A model generated the notes under the pieces. The model saw nothing but the letters and a program-made list of their open reading frames with translations, ran no database searches and was not told the DNA's origin. A DNA stretch of 64,000 bases from Silene conica (lineage: Eukaryota > Streptophyta > Magnoliopsida > Caryophyllales > Caryophyllaceae): contig CM055313.2 of the NCBI GenBank assembly GCA_029255685.2, positions 31,182,579 to 31,246,578 of the forward strand, given 5' to 3'. Position numbers and translations under genes: made by a program. Shown here in pieces: positions 11,640 through 23,234 of this stretch. Numbering within the stretch: position 1 is the stretch's first letter; every line of letters begins with the position of its first letter.

Positions 11640-12523
11640 GTAAGTCTGTAGGATATGCTTAACATACACTAGTGTAACTTTTTTGATGAAAAGGAGTGAA
11701 GTTACACATGTTTGTCAAAGGAGTTACACTCGGTGGTCAAAGGAGTTACATACATTGTGAACTCCTTCACACTCATCTGTGTAATTCCTAAAGATTGTGT
11801 GTGTAACTCCTTATCTGATTTCCATTTTGTAAATATCTATGTAATTACACACATTTTTATGTGGATTTTTTGTGTTGTTACGTGAGTAACCCCCATGAGT
11901 TAAGTGTAATTCCATATTAATGTTTTGTGTAACTCTTGTTATGAACTTTTTTTTGTCATTATCTATGTAATTCTACATGGGCACACATGCGTAACTCCCT
12001 ATTTACTCTTTGTGTAACTCTCTTAGATAAGCTGTGTAATTCCTTCAACATAACACGTGCAACAGTTAGTAAATTATGGATGAGTAACTCTTTTAAACCA
12101 CAGGTGTAACTCTTTATCAGGCAGAGTGGCACTCCATCGTAACTCTATATGTAACTCCCCATAGATAAGCTGTGTAATTCCTTCAACATAATACGTGCAA
12201 CAATTAGTATTTTATGGATGAGTAACTCTTTCAACATACAGATGTAACTCCTTTTTCAGACAAAGTGGAACTCCATCATAATGGTTAGTGGAACTCCACT
12301 ATATATTAGCGCGTTAGAGTTACATTATCTGTTTGAAGGAGTTACACAAGTTGTTCACAAGAGTTACACAAATACTTGTATAGAATTTCAGAGGTGCTGT
12401 TAACATTCTACACATGTATTTTTTTCCCGCCAAAATTAACTAGACTATTCATTATCCACTTTGGTGGTTAATGTACCCTTTTTTTTCCGCCTAATTCACC
12501 TTGGTATTTGTTCACATTGACAG
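11640..12523. repeat. GTGTAACTCC repeat stretch downstream of the Ulp1 modules
   Basis: No gene. It starts at a good donor (GACTTT|GTAAGT), so at least its first part is intron-like. Most units read GTGTAACTCC on the plus strand; the beginning (11660-11760) and the end (12310-12375) carry the complement GGAGTTACAC. Units around 12005-12130 and 12165-12260 are near copies of each other (TAGATAAGCTGTGTAATTCC, then a common tail). From about 12420 the sequence changes to a promoter-like stretch. Confidence 0.65.
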
Positions 12524-12530
12524 TATAAAA
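12524..12530 (+). promoter_or_regulatory. TATA box for the small gene at 12605
   Basis: TATAAAA lies 75-81 bases before ATG 12605. The intervening leader is A/C-rich and holds three copies of an AAACTCTTCAC-like motif. Spacing fits a plant core promoter with a leader of about 45-50 bases. Confidence 0.55.
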
Positions 12531-12604
12531 ACTCTTCACACTTCACCACAAACTCTTCACATTTCACCATAAACTCTTCACCTAAAAGAAAAACTTTAAG
12601 ACTA

Positions 12605-13042
12605 ATGGCTTCCGACCCATTTTTTATCAACGATGAAGCGTGGCTTTCAGAGCGGATTGCAGTGGCTGAGATGGAGCTTACAAGCCCTGCAGCGGAACAC
12701 CCGTTAATGAAATCATCCATTGAGCATCAACGGAGTTATTGGGTCAAGCGGCGTGATGCAGTCCGGTTAGTGAACCAAGCTGCATCATCATCAGCGAGTT
12801 CGTACGCTCGACGGCCTCAACCTCGCCGTTTGGCTGAAGCGAGGAACATGCTAAGTCACCGACTCCCAGTCTTACCCCAACAGGCAATGCGAGTGTATGG
12901 CCACATTACTGACGTTCTTAGGATGTACGACGAGAATCATCCAGCGGTCAGTGGTGCACCAGAGTTGCGCGATTGGTGGGAGTTTCAGAAGGGTTTTTTA
13001 CGGATTACCGGGGTCGTCCCCGTGTATTTTAATAACATATGA
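12605..13042 (+). CDS. Small orphan protein inside the MULE, 145 aa
   Basis: This open frame begins with MASDPFFINDEAWLSERIAV and ends with PVYFNNI. It is hydrophilic, rich in Ala/Ser/Arg, with likely helices at the N-terminus (residues 10-60) and in the C-terminal half, a basic Ser/Arg linker in the middle (about residues 55-75) and Trp residues in the last third (LRDWWEFQKGF). No signal peptide or membrane segment is evident, and I do not recognise a family. Its own TATA box and leader, its position between the Ulp1 gene and the transposase gene, and the absence of stops while both neighbours are damaged suggest a real gene, perhaps MULE cargo. It could also be a terminal exon of the Ulp1 gene, though the TATA box speaks against that. 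Confidence 0.5.
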   Translation: MASDPFFINDEAWLSERIAVAEMELTSPAAEHPLMKSSIEHQRSYWVKRRDAVRLVNQAASSSASSYARRPQPRRLAEARNMLSHRLPVLPQQAMRVYGHITDVLRMYDENHPAVSGAPELRDWWEFQKGFLRITGVVPVYFNNI

Positions 13043-14330
13043 TATAAAATGTCTCTATTTTAATTATGTGTTCCGTTTTTCTAATTGACGATCGTTTGTT
13101 GTTTTAGTTAATATAAATATTGGTTACTAATATGCACTATTACAAGAAATATGTAAGTCATCTAGCATCACATGTTAAATACAAATCAATAAATGAATAA
13201 ACAAGTCACGAAATAGTGTAACTCTAATGAACCGTATGTATAACTCTCTATCATATCACTTGAGTCCATTCTGACATGTAATCACATCAGCGTAACTCTG
13301 CAACATAGAGTGTGTAACTCTATTACATAAAATGTGTAATTCCATATTAAGAAACATGTAACTCCTCTAGAGTCACATGTGCAACCGTTAGTATATTTTG
13401 GATGAAGTGGCTTGTAATTCTGAACACGCGTCTTTAAAACATATGTAACTCCATTTCAGCCAACGTGGAACTCCATTATATTGGTTAGTGGAACTCCAAA
13501 CAAATTTACTGTGGAACTCAGTAACTGGAACTCCATAACAAATTTTAACTTATAACATCTGTGATGTAACTCTTAACGCAAAACGTATATAATTCCATTA
13601 TTGATAATGTGTAACTCCTTTAACATACCATGTGCAACAGGTGGAATTTCTTAAACCAGTGGAACTCAAATTCTGAACACGTGTGGAACTCCTTTGTTAT
13701 CATGTGTGGAACTCCTCTTTAATGGGTTTGTGGAACTCTATATACATTAGTGATGTAACTCCTTCCTCGAAAAATGTCTAACTCCTATATAACTAGTGGG
13801 TAACTCAACATTTTATGCAACAGTTGGTACTTAAATTATCGTGGAACTCAAATTGTGAACACGTTTGGAACTCTGTCAAACTCTATCTGTAACTCTCTTT
13901 TTACCAGTGTGGAATTCCAGTGAATGGATTGTGCAACTCCACAATATTTTGTGGAACTAACTGGAACTCAAATTAAATAGTATTGGAACTCTGTAAACAT
14001 AAGTTATGTAACTTCGTACTGTTGATATGTGTACCTCCCTTAACAGTTGGTATTTTTAAACTATTGTGCAGTTACCAGTGGTATTTTAAAACTATTGGTA
14101 TGTGTAACTCTGTCATACTCTATCTGTAACTCCCTTTTCAACCTGTCTAGAACTCCTTCGTAATGGATTGTGGAACTCCACAATATATTGTGGAACTAAC
14201 TGGAACTCCATTTCAAAAACGTTGGAACTCTTTATGCATATGTTTTGTAACTCCGTTCTTTGAATATGTGTAACTGTTCAATCATGTAATATGCAACTTC
14301 AATTTAACAGAAGTACAATTAACACACCAT
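13043..14330. repeat. Spacer of GTAACTCC / GGAACTCC repeats between convergent genes
   Basis: No gene. An AT-rich 150 bases after the small gene is followed by 1.1 kb of short repeats in plus-strand orientation. Here a second variant, GTGGAACTCC, is as common as GTGTAACTCC. A longer unit containing GTGGAACTAACTGGAACTC recurs at about 13950 and 14190. The stretch ends at the stop codon of the minus-strand transposase. Confidence 0.65.
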
Positions 14331-14953
14331 CTAGTCTGATTCACTCCCTTCATCTTCTTCTTCCTGCGATTCTTCACTGTCTGAGGATGTGTCGGCAGTT
14401 GGCGGAGGGCGTTCTTCAAACGGATTTGGGCAGTTTCGTTTGTCATGGTGGGCCATTTCCTTGCAATTATTGCACATGCGCTTAGGTTTTGAGCTCTTTT
14501 CAACAACTTTCGATCTCGAGGATGTAATTCTTTTCCCGCTCCCCTTGTTTTTGGCTTGATGTGGTGGCAATATCGTGGTCACCTCGTTGGCCGTGCAGCC
14601 AAGTAACTGCTCAATTTCTTGCTGCTTCGTCTGTTCGATCCCTAATGGCGATATCTTTACCCTAAAATCGTGAATTAATTTGGTCAAGCTCTCGATATCA
14701 GCTTTATCTCGTCCCTGCAATACTCTAATTGTCTCATGGACCTCAGACCACAATCTTGTCATCTCGATTTGTCTAGCATCAATTACGTCCATTGAACTAC
14801 ACTCTTGTCTGACTGCGTCCTGTGTCCATCTTTGAGACACATACTCCAACAGTATTGATTTGACGTCGTTGCTTGAGTAAATCCAAATTATGTGCCTACA
14901 TATGATCCCAATGCTTTCGAACATTTTGCAAGTGCATGTAGAATCGAGCGTAG
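14331..14953 (-). pseudogene. MULE transposase, last exon: SWIM finger and CCHC knuckle
   Basis: The exon starts after acceptor GGTTGTACAG (14954) and reads to TAG at 14331-14333 without a stop. It begins with a SWIM-type zinc finger (CTCKMFESIGIICRHII: Cys-x-Cys ... Cys-x-His), the standard C-terminal element of FAR1/mudrA transposases. About 100 residues of helical sequence follow, then a Lys-rich stretch, a CCHC zinc knuckle (CNNCKEMAHHDKRNC) and an acidic Ser/Glu/Asp tail. The exon itself is intact; it is listed as a pseudogene because the upstream exon is interrupted by two retrotransposons. It joins in frame to 15321-15403 across a 367-base intron. Confidence 0.75.
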
Positions 14954-15320
14954 CTGTACAACCAGTAGTAAAAACACAAGTCAGAGGGACTAATAATATC
15001 ATATGTTTTCCAGGGGGAGTCACATATGTACTGCACAAGAGTTACACACTCCCTATTATAGAGTTTCACTAATAGAGTTACATCAGACATATTTCGGAGT
15101 TACACAATCCCTCTTGCAGAGATACATATGTACTGCACAAGAGTTACACACTCCCTGTTGCAGAGTCACATATGTACTGCACAGGAGTTACACACTCCCT
15201 ATTGCAGAGTTTCACTAATAGAGTTACAACATACATATTTCGGAGTTACACAACCCTATATATTTTCAACATATAGGGTTCCACATGACAAAATAAAATG
15301 GAATAAGAACAGGAAATACC
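14954..15320 (-). repeat. Transposase intron with GGAGTTACAC repeats
   Basis: The intron has donor GCAG|GTATTT and acceptor GTACAG on the minus strand. It contains GAGTTACAC units on the plus strand, i.e. GTGTAACTC in the sense of the gene, and two near-copies of a block reading CACAAGAGTTACACACTCCC. Confidence 0.7.
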
Positions 15321-15403
15321 TGCTTTAAAGTGAACTTCAAAAATTTTCCCTCTTCCGCTATCCCTGACCAATGTTATGTCTCCTCCATCCCTCTCGATAA
15401 ACC
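15321..15403 (-). pseudogene. MULE transposase, 3' end of the interrupted middle exon
   Basis: This 83-base fragment encodes FIERDGGDITLVRDSGRG and a few further residues up to the donor at 15320. The copia element (15404-32481) separates it from the rest of the exon at 32482. Joining the two sides with one copy of AAACC restores a continuous frame. Confidence 0.7.
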
Positions 15404-16645
15404 TGTTGGGAAATGTGTCCTCAACAATAGTGCGATCACGACGGTGATAAAAATCATTGTCATAAATCTTATGATATAAATATGCAAGGGACGATCCAAT
15501 ATTTGATATAGTCAACTGACCAACATTAATCGGTAATGATTGGCTGACTAGAGTTTGACATTACTGTCGTATGACGGTGGTGGTCAGTTGATCCCTTTAG
15601 GTCACACCTATAGGACGGACCCCTTAAATATATATTGATCAATTGTATATGATACGAATTGACCGATTTCCTTAAAACCATATATCAAGAATTCAGAGGT
15701 TGCATCTTAAAGTAAGATTTATATTTGAAATCGAAATGTGTCGTTTGTCAAATATTAATCGATATTTATGAAATGTTGAAATTAGAATGAGAAGGGTTCG
15801 TGGTTATAACAAATGTTGTATATCGTATTGACGATTATTATAATAACCATATATTGGGACGGTAATTACGAATTACTAAAATAATTTGTTAAATATGATT
15901 TAATTAATTTAGAAATATTATTTATGTGATAAATATATTTTAAATTAATACAATTTAATTATGTCACATAAGATGTTGCATATTATACAATTGTACAAAT
16001 TACATTTTGTAAAATGAAGGTCCATTTTACATAATGTGTGTCGTGTGATATTATGTGATTATGGGTTGCTTGTAGTTGATTATAGATCTATTGGAAAGAT
16101 AATCATGTTGCCTTGATACACAAGTTGTAGGCATGCAACCCTAAGAGCATAAGAGACAAAAGAGCATCAAAATCTATTTCCCATGCTCTACTTACACGAC
16201 ACTACTCACCCCAACCCCAACCCTATTCTATTATAAATATACATGATACTCCATCACATGTTGTTGTTTGAACCTTGTATTGTATTTTTCTAAGTGTAAG
16301 AAATAATACACAAAATCCTCTTAAAATATTATTCATATAATATTTTCTATAATACTAATATTATTATTAGTACACGGTTTTATAACCTAATTCCGTCTCC
16401 TAGCTCGGGTTCGGTTTTCGGTGTTTAAAGATAGGTCTTGGGTGCATCGTAAAGGAGGCAAGCTATTTTGGTTGCTCCGTGGAGGATCGTCCTAGCACTT
16501 TTCGGACCGATTGTAAGGCCCTTTTCGTTATTATTCCGCATTTACTTTGCATGCATAAGATCGACTAAATTAATATGAGATTAATTAGTAAAAATTAGTA
16601 AGACTAAATAAATTCGTAAACTAGTATGACTAAGTTTTTCCTTCA
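15404..16645 (+). repeat. Copia 5' LTR
   Basis: It starts TGTTGGGAAATGTG and ends TTTTTCCTTCA (1,242 bp). The part from 15657 on is nearly identical to 31491-32481. It contains a possible TATA region near 16230 (CTATTATAAATATAC) followed by transcription-type downstream sequence. Confidence 0.85.
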
Positions 16646-16647
16646 AG

Positions 16648-16659
16648 TGGTATCAGAGC
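16648..16659 (+). other. Primer-binding site, initiator tRNA-Met
   Basis: TGGTATCAGAGC lies two bases after the LTR end. It is complementary to the 3' end of plant initiator tRNA-Met, the usual primer of copia elements. Confidence 0.85.
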
Positions 16660-19120
16660 ATTAGGTTGCTTGCATGTAACTCGATTTTTACGTTTTTGCG
16701 AGAAAATGCGATTTTAATTAAAAACGAAAATGGTTAGTACATATAGGATATGCACAAAAATCATATTGCATGTATACTTTATGTTCTTAAAATAGTTTTA
16801 AGTCGTTTTTGATGATTTATGGAATAATATTGTTCAATATTGTAATTAAATTGTTTAATTTAGGCTTAAAATCGGTTAAAAATGTTTTATTATGGGAAAA
16901 ATAGCTATATAATGTTTCTGGCCGTGAATTTTAAATATGTTCTCACATGCATTTAACCTATTATGAATATATAATTTTCGAAATTATTTAAGTTTTATGC
17001 ATGGTTTATGAATTTTTAATGGTTAAATAGTCATAAAATGAGTTAAATATGGGATAAATAGTTATATTATGAATTTAACTATAAATTTTTTTGTAGATGT
17101 CACATGCAATATTTAAAATATATGATGAATTTTCCAGAAATTGTTCGTCAATATTGCATGAATATTGATTTTTATCGTAAAAATCGTAATATTAGTGACA
17201 TATTTTAGCTTAAATAGTTAAATTCGAATTTGACCATAAAAATTTAATATAGTGTCACATATATTATTTCTAGCATGCATGTGAATTTTGAGCTATTAAT
17301 ATCGAATTTTGCATGAGAAATGATTTTAATCGGTAAAATCTCGTAATATATAACACGATTTATTAAAAATAGTAAAAGTTACTTAAATGGTCCGAAAAAT
17401 TCACCCATATTAGTCATATTATATATGATCATCAAAATATTCTTATTTAGTGCCAAAAGTTTCTGAATTTTAAATTTTAATTTTAAAAGGTTAAAATTGG
17501 AGATTGAGTGTTGAGAGAGTCATAATCATTTTTCAATCCTAAAACAGTGTGCATCTGATTTTTCTTTGCATTTTCAGATACTTTGAGTGTCTAGGAAGAT
17601 GTAAAAATTATATTGGTATTTTATTTCATAATTTTTGATGTAGCTTTGAATTTTTCGATTTATTATGCATGTACACGGCAAATTTTACGTAATAAATGGT
17701 ATATTTCGAAAATATTTAAATTTTAAGGATCTGAAATTTTATAAAATTTTCAGTATGTTCAAAATTTTGAATTTTTAATTTTTGAAATTTTTATGACTCA
17801 TTTGATTATTTTAATGCTATTTCCCGTAAAACCGATTAAAACCGAGCAATATTAAAATAAAAGTTAAGTTAATTTTCGAAATTTGAGTAAGACTGAATTT
17901 TGAATCCTAAAATGTGTTAGGAAACTTAACTAAATCATGAATCGTGATTCATAGAGTGATTAGTGATTTTAAAAATGTTTAAATCACGTTATTCCATAAA
18001 ACCGTGTTATTACGAATAACGATATTTAAAATGTGTTTAAATAGGACGATTTGGCTTAGGTTTTGCATTTTACATAAGCATTGCATATTTAATTATTGTT
18101 TATGAATGTCATAATTTATTTACGTAATTTTGAATTATGTAATTTACTTAGTATGGCCTTAGATTTTAATCGATAATTCCCGTAATGTCAGGGTTTATCG
18201 ATTCGGTTGTAATTTAATGTGATCTCGTATCACTTTATTTTATTGTGTTATTTTATTTTATAATGTATAAAATAGATAGAAAATTTGTAATTATTTGTAA
18301 TTCCGGAGATCCTTGAAGACGGTGCCATTTCGGAAAGGAGTTCCGAACAAGACGGAGTTTGCCTTGGGATGCGTGCCGTGTGTGAAGTTCAAGGGACCAA
18401 AGGAGTTGGTTTCCGAATATGTAATTTACTTTATTTTCTATTTTAGGAAAGGCCATACTAGGAGTTTATTTATGCTTTTAAGTGTTTATGCTTTTATTTA
18501 TGCTTATCATGTTTGCATGCATAGCCAAATCGTCATTCATATCATGCATTTCATCGATTTTATCGACCGTGTCAATCAATTTATCGACAATTCACCGACT
18601 TAGTTCACTTAAAGGAGATAGATAATAAATTGACAAGATCTCTTACGTTATTTAAAAATCGAGACAGAGCCTTACCAAAAAGTAAAGAACCCGCGAAGGA
18701 TCTTCTTCATAAGGGAGTAGGCTCGGCTAAACCGGGGTGCAAACCTTATTACGTTGGTGAAGTGGGGTAATATGATTACGTTCTCGAAATTTGGTTGATC
18801 TCGACGAAGGTATTCGAGCCACCGTAGTGGTAATAAGTTCGGGCTAAGATAAGAATTAGTGTAATTTAATCGACCAAGAGTTCTAAAAGTAGAATCGATT
18901 ATGGGGTTAATCTACCGAGTCATATTAATGAGGGATGTATCGGCTAAACCGTGCCCGAGTTAGTATGTATTTGGGTCTCGGGATCATTTACTTAATTGGG
19001 TAAGAGATCATTAAGTAGATGCTTAACTTGTTTAAAAATTTACAAGTTTATTTATTAAAACGATAATTGTGTTTTAATTCCTTTATTTTATTGTAGTTCA
19101 TTTTCGACTTTCAATCATCA
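16660..19120 (+). other. Long AT-rich copia leader
   Basis: About 2.5 kb without a supported gene, very AT-rich, with only short chance frames. A splice-acceptor-like TTTTATTGTAG occurs just before the gag ATG at 19121, so a leader intron is possible. The stretch 18300-18420 is less AT-rich but has no recognisable coding content. Confidence 0.55.
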
Positions 19121-19689
19121 ATGGCAAATAACGCTCCACCACTCCCACACCACGTTTCATGGCTTCGGTCCTTTATGGATCGTTGCAAGCTTGAGAAGCA
19201 TGGCGCCAATTTTAAGGATTGGGACGCCCAATTGGTGTTGGCCGCGGAAGCCGACGATAAGACTCGTTATCTTACCATTGCCGCTCCTCCCACTCTCGGT
19301 GCTCGTTCATCGGAAGCGACTCGTGAGGCCTATGAGACCTATATGAAGGAGTCACATGCTTTGAAGAACGTGCTTATATTTTCGATGGAGCCGGATCTCC
19401 AAAGAAGAATGATTAAGCTAGCCACGGCTAATGAGATTTACACTAAGATTGCGACCATGTTTTCGCAAGCTCCTAGGGTAATCCAATATGAGGCGGCCTC
19501 CGCATTCTTTGATTTGACCTTAAAGGAAGGTCAAAGGGTTAGTCCTCATGTGTTCAAAATGGCTGAGCTAGCCGAAACCTTGAAGTTGCAAGAGGTGAAT
19601 GTTCCCGACTCGCTTATTATTGACAAAATCCTTCACTCCCTCAACAAAGTGAAATCGTATGTTCAATTTCGGGTAAATTATAACATGCG
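19121..19689 (+). pseudogene. Copia gag, N-terminal part (split by A1)
   Basis: The first 190 residues form a Ty1-copia capsid of the UBN2/Retrotran_gag_2 type: HHVSWLRSFMDRCKLEKHG near the start, EAYETYMKESHALKNVLIF in the middle, and ILHSLNKVKSYVQFRVNYN at the end. The ATG sits in a good context after a pyrimidine-rich stretch. The frame is broken exactly where A1 is inserted, and the remaining gag continues in frame at 27846 behind the target duplication ATGCG. No stop or frameshift is seen apart from the insertion. Confidence 0.8.
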
Positions 19690-21243
19690 TGATGCCAGTC
19701 GTTGAGGGTACCAAAGATAAAATTTATAATTCCTAACCTTAACAATAGATAGTGAAAATCAGGGTCGAACCACAAGGAGGTGGGGAATGTTTATTGTCTT
19801 AATGTTAATGTTTAAAGGTAACGAATTTGGGGGTTTGATTGATTGATTGCTATATCTAAGGCAAAGATTAAAATAAAAACTAGAAATAAAGATGAGAATA
19901 AAATATAATAAAAAGGGATGCTAGGATGTTTGGGTAATAAATAGCTAAGGTAAAATAAATCCTAAGGTCAACATGTATTGCAGTCGCGTAAGGGGGTGTA
20001 ACATATCTTTTTAAGTCTATGCTACCTAATAGCTCCTTTCGGCCTATGCTATTAGTTCCTAGGTCTCACAATTATTGGGTGTCAATAATAAGGGTGATTC
20101 CTAAATTCCAGGTCACATACCTTTCAGCCTTGAGTAACCTATCCGTCTTAAGGTGTAAACCAATGCCCTTCCCGTATCTTTCAATCTTGGGTAGGTCATT
20201 ACTAACATTCTACAAGTCTCCTATTGGTCTCATTGCAGGATATTATAATTAACAAGAAAAGACGAAATAAGAAAACATACGCGAGTGGTCGACCGACCAG
20301 CTACTCCAGTCGGCCGACCACGGCCTCGGTCGACCGACCAGCTATTCCAGTCGGCCGACCGTGGTCCTGCTACAAGTCGGTCTTTCGAATTTTATTTACC
20401 TATGCATATTATCCCCTACATCCTAACATATGAAAATTAGCTACTCATGGTTGTTAAGATGATTATGAAAACGGAATTAAACATGGTAAACATAGTAAAT
20501 AATCTAAACATGCAAGATTCAATAAAGCTTGGGATTCTAACTTAACAATTGTAATAAAAACAAGAACGATAATAAAGCAAGATTAAAAGAGTAATTACCA
20601 CAATTGGAATTAGGGCAGAAAGAAACTAACTTTATTGAATGCTTGGGCATTATTGAAAAATTACAAACTTTGATAATAACTGAATAAGTAACCGAATTCT
20701 TGAATCTTTCTTAAACTGAATAATAATGGATGCAAAACCCTAACTACAAGATTAGCTTATATAGGGCAAGAGATTAGAGTTTCCTAAATACTCTAATTCT
20801 ATTTTATTTCCGAAAAAGAATCGTCTGGCTTCCGCTGTGGTCGGTCGACCTACTATTCGGGTCGGTCGACCGCTTCCTTCTGGGCTTCTTCTATTTTTGG
20901 CCTTCCTTGAGATTTGGGCTTTTTTAAAGAACAGGGTCAGTCGGTCGACCTATACTGTCGGTCGGTCGACCGCTTCCCGAAGAATTTCTTCTATTTTCTT
21001 CTTATTTTGACTTGGGATACTTTGACTTTGACTCCAGTTGACTTTCCATTTATTCCTTAATTAAGCAAAAGACTTGAGGATAAGGATTTGGTGCTAAATC
21101 GCCTCTTTTCCGCATAAATCTGCAAAAGTGCATAAAAATACGAAAGTACACAATTTGTGGGAAATGAAGGCTAAAACATAGTAAATGAGCGACCAAATAC
21201 GTGTAAAAATAGATGTAAAACATCATAAAATAGACACGTATCA
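19690..21243 (-). repeat. A1 3' LTR
   Basis: On the element strand it starts TGATACGTGTCTATT and ends in GGCATCA. It carries a cluster of GGTCGACCGACC-type motifs at 20287-20360 and a second cluster in the opposite orientation at 20839-20972. It matches 26292-27845 in length and nearly in full sequence. Confidence 0.9.
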
Positions 21244-21265
21244 AATTCCCCAAACCAAACCCTTG
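21244..21265 (-). other. A1 polypurine tract
   Basis: On the element strand GGGTTTGGTTTGGGGAATT directly precedes the 3' LTR. It is the expected plus-strand primer and resembles the run before the A0 LTR. Confidence 0.75.
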
Positions 21266-23234
21266 CTTGCCCTCAAGCAAGAAATAGACTCGATCCTAAC
21301 TAATGGAACGATTTCAATCTCAGAGCGAAATTTACATGTCAGCCTAAACCAATGCCAAGTACAAAATGAGAAAGTATTTAAATCATGCAAACGAGTTATA
21401 GGGTCGTCAAACTTGCAAAAATAGAAACTATAGAGACTTATACCATGGACTCTCGCGGTACGCTCAAGACACTCATGAAGCAAAGGGTGAGTATATGTAA
21501 AAGATAGGAAGAAGTAAATTTGTAATGACGCTCACCTAACTGCGACCCATGAAAACATGCCTGCAATCTAACATGAACAGGAATTCTACAACTTTGTATA
21601 ACAATCTCATTAAGTGACCCAGATACATGCAATTGGGGTAATGAAAGATATGTGAGGCGAAGGGTGAAAAGTGGTTAAGATGTTTTTGGATTTGTGGGGT
21701 TATTAGCCAAGCTAGTAAAACCGGTTTCCAACAACATATTTAACAACTTTTGAAATTAAGAAAGTGCTCTTTTTGTGGCACAATTCTCACATTAAATATA
21801 AGAAAGGACTCCCAAATATATTTGAATGAAGCACGGGAGTGATAACATATAAAAGAAAGGGATTTTTGGAACGAATTTTGAATTTGATGATGCCAGGTGG
21901 TCGGCCGACCCAAGAAGGTGGTCGGTCGACTTCTTTCCTGTACGTTTTGATTTTTTTTCGTTTTTCTTTTCTTTCTTTCTTTTTCTGAATTTTTCTGTTT
22001 TTTTTTTTTTCTTTCTTGCTTTCTTTCTTTTCTCTTTTTTGTTCAAGATAGCATACAAACCAAGATGCCTCAAAAAAATAATCCAATGACCACAAATACT
22101 AGCTTGGAAGGGTAGGCTAAGTATGGGATGTAGTTTTTGGGGAAATAAAAAGGCAATTTTGGCTATGTGAAGCTTATGGGTAAATATGAGAAAAGGGATC
22201 CCAAATGCACGTATCAAGACTCACAAAACGAGAAAGTAAGACAAGTATATAGCAATTCAAGTTCATGTTTATGCATATTGATGTAACATGTTCCAAGGGG
22301 AGTACTACTCACATCCTAGACAACTGGTTTAAGAATGAAACCAGGAAATAAGCTCTAAACCTTAGAATGTATAGTAGGTTGCCAAGGTATAAGTCAAGTC
22401 TCAAGATATGCAAGTTGACAAAAACTCGTAGATATGCGAAAGACTCTCATACTAAAACAAGTTGACAAGGCAAGGTAAAGGCATAAACATGTAAGATAGC
22501 TTAATCATCCTTGAAATACTTTCGTTCCGACTCGACCTATATGCTAAAATAAACGTGCATTTTTTTGGAATTTTTTAAATTTTTTAATTTTTTTTGATTT
22601 TTGTATATATAAGGAAAATAAAGAAAAGAACGATGCAAGACAGAAATGCAGTAAACGTGTGACAAAATGCAATGCATGTAACACTAAACCATTCCCCAAA
22701 CCAACCCGCACAATGTCCCCATTGTGCATTAGCCTAAGTAAAGGTTTCAGAAAATTAAAACAAAAAAGTAAAAACCAAGGAAAAACTGGAAAGAACTCAC
22801 TGGGTTATGAAGCGCGTGAAAAACCTCCCCAAACCAGCGTAGGCTGGGAGGTTTTGGTGGCCAGCAGTGCCACTCAAGTAACCAAGTCAATTTCGCGATT
22901 TCCAAGGAAGAGAAACGAAAGACCGCAGCGGGCAGTAGGTCGACCGACCTCCTGTAAATCACAGAACATCTTGCGATACAGCGACTCTGGTCGACCGACC
23001 CATTTTTCTGGTCGGTCGACCGTCTGCGTCCTGGAGGTCTTCGTTTCTGCGTAAAATCTGAAAAAAAAAAAACAAGAAAGTACGTGCGCCCAACAATGCG
23101 CGAGATGCCAAAAACGATTCTAAAGTCTTAACTACTCAAACATAAAGGAAAGGATCTAAAACTACGAGTAAGCAAAATTAAAAAAGTTTCACACAACAAA
23201 AAATAAATTGTCTTAAAAACTGCAACTAAAACAG
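21266..23234 (-). other. A1 non-coding region in place of pol and env
   Basis: No supported gene in about 2 kb. It holds a T/C-rich simple stretch (about 21955-22035, giving a Lys-rich chance frame on the minus strand), two T-rich runs near 22560-22600 and further GGTCGGTCGAC motifs at 21899-21931 and 22937-23022. Confidence 0.65.

Noticed and set aside
5240..15260. CRISPR-like or satellite array made of GTGTAACTCC units
   Set aside because: Spacing and unit length vary widely, units are degenerate, and the context is eukaryotic intron sequence.
18313..18603. 96-codon frame in the copia leader
   Set aside because: AT-rich chance frame without domain, upstream of the real gag start.
21787..22217. 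Lys-rich minus-strand frames
   Set aside because: Due to a T/C simple-sequence tract in the non-coding part of A1.
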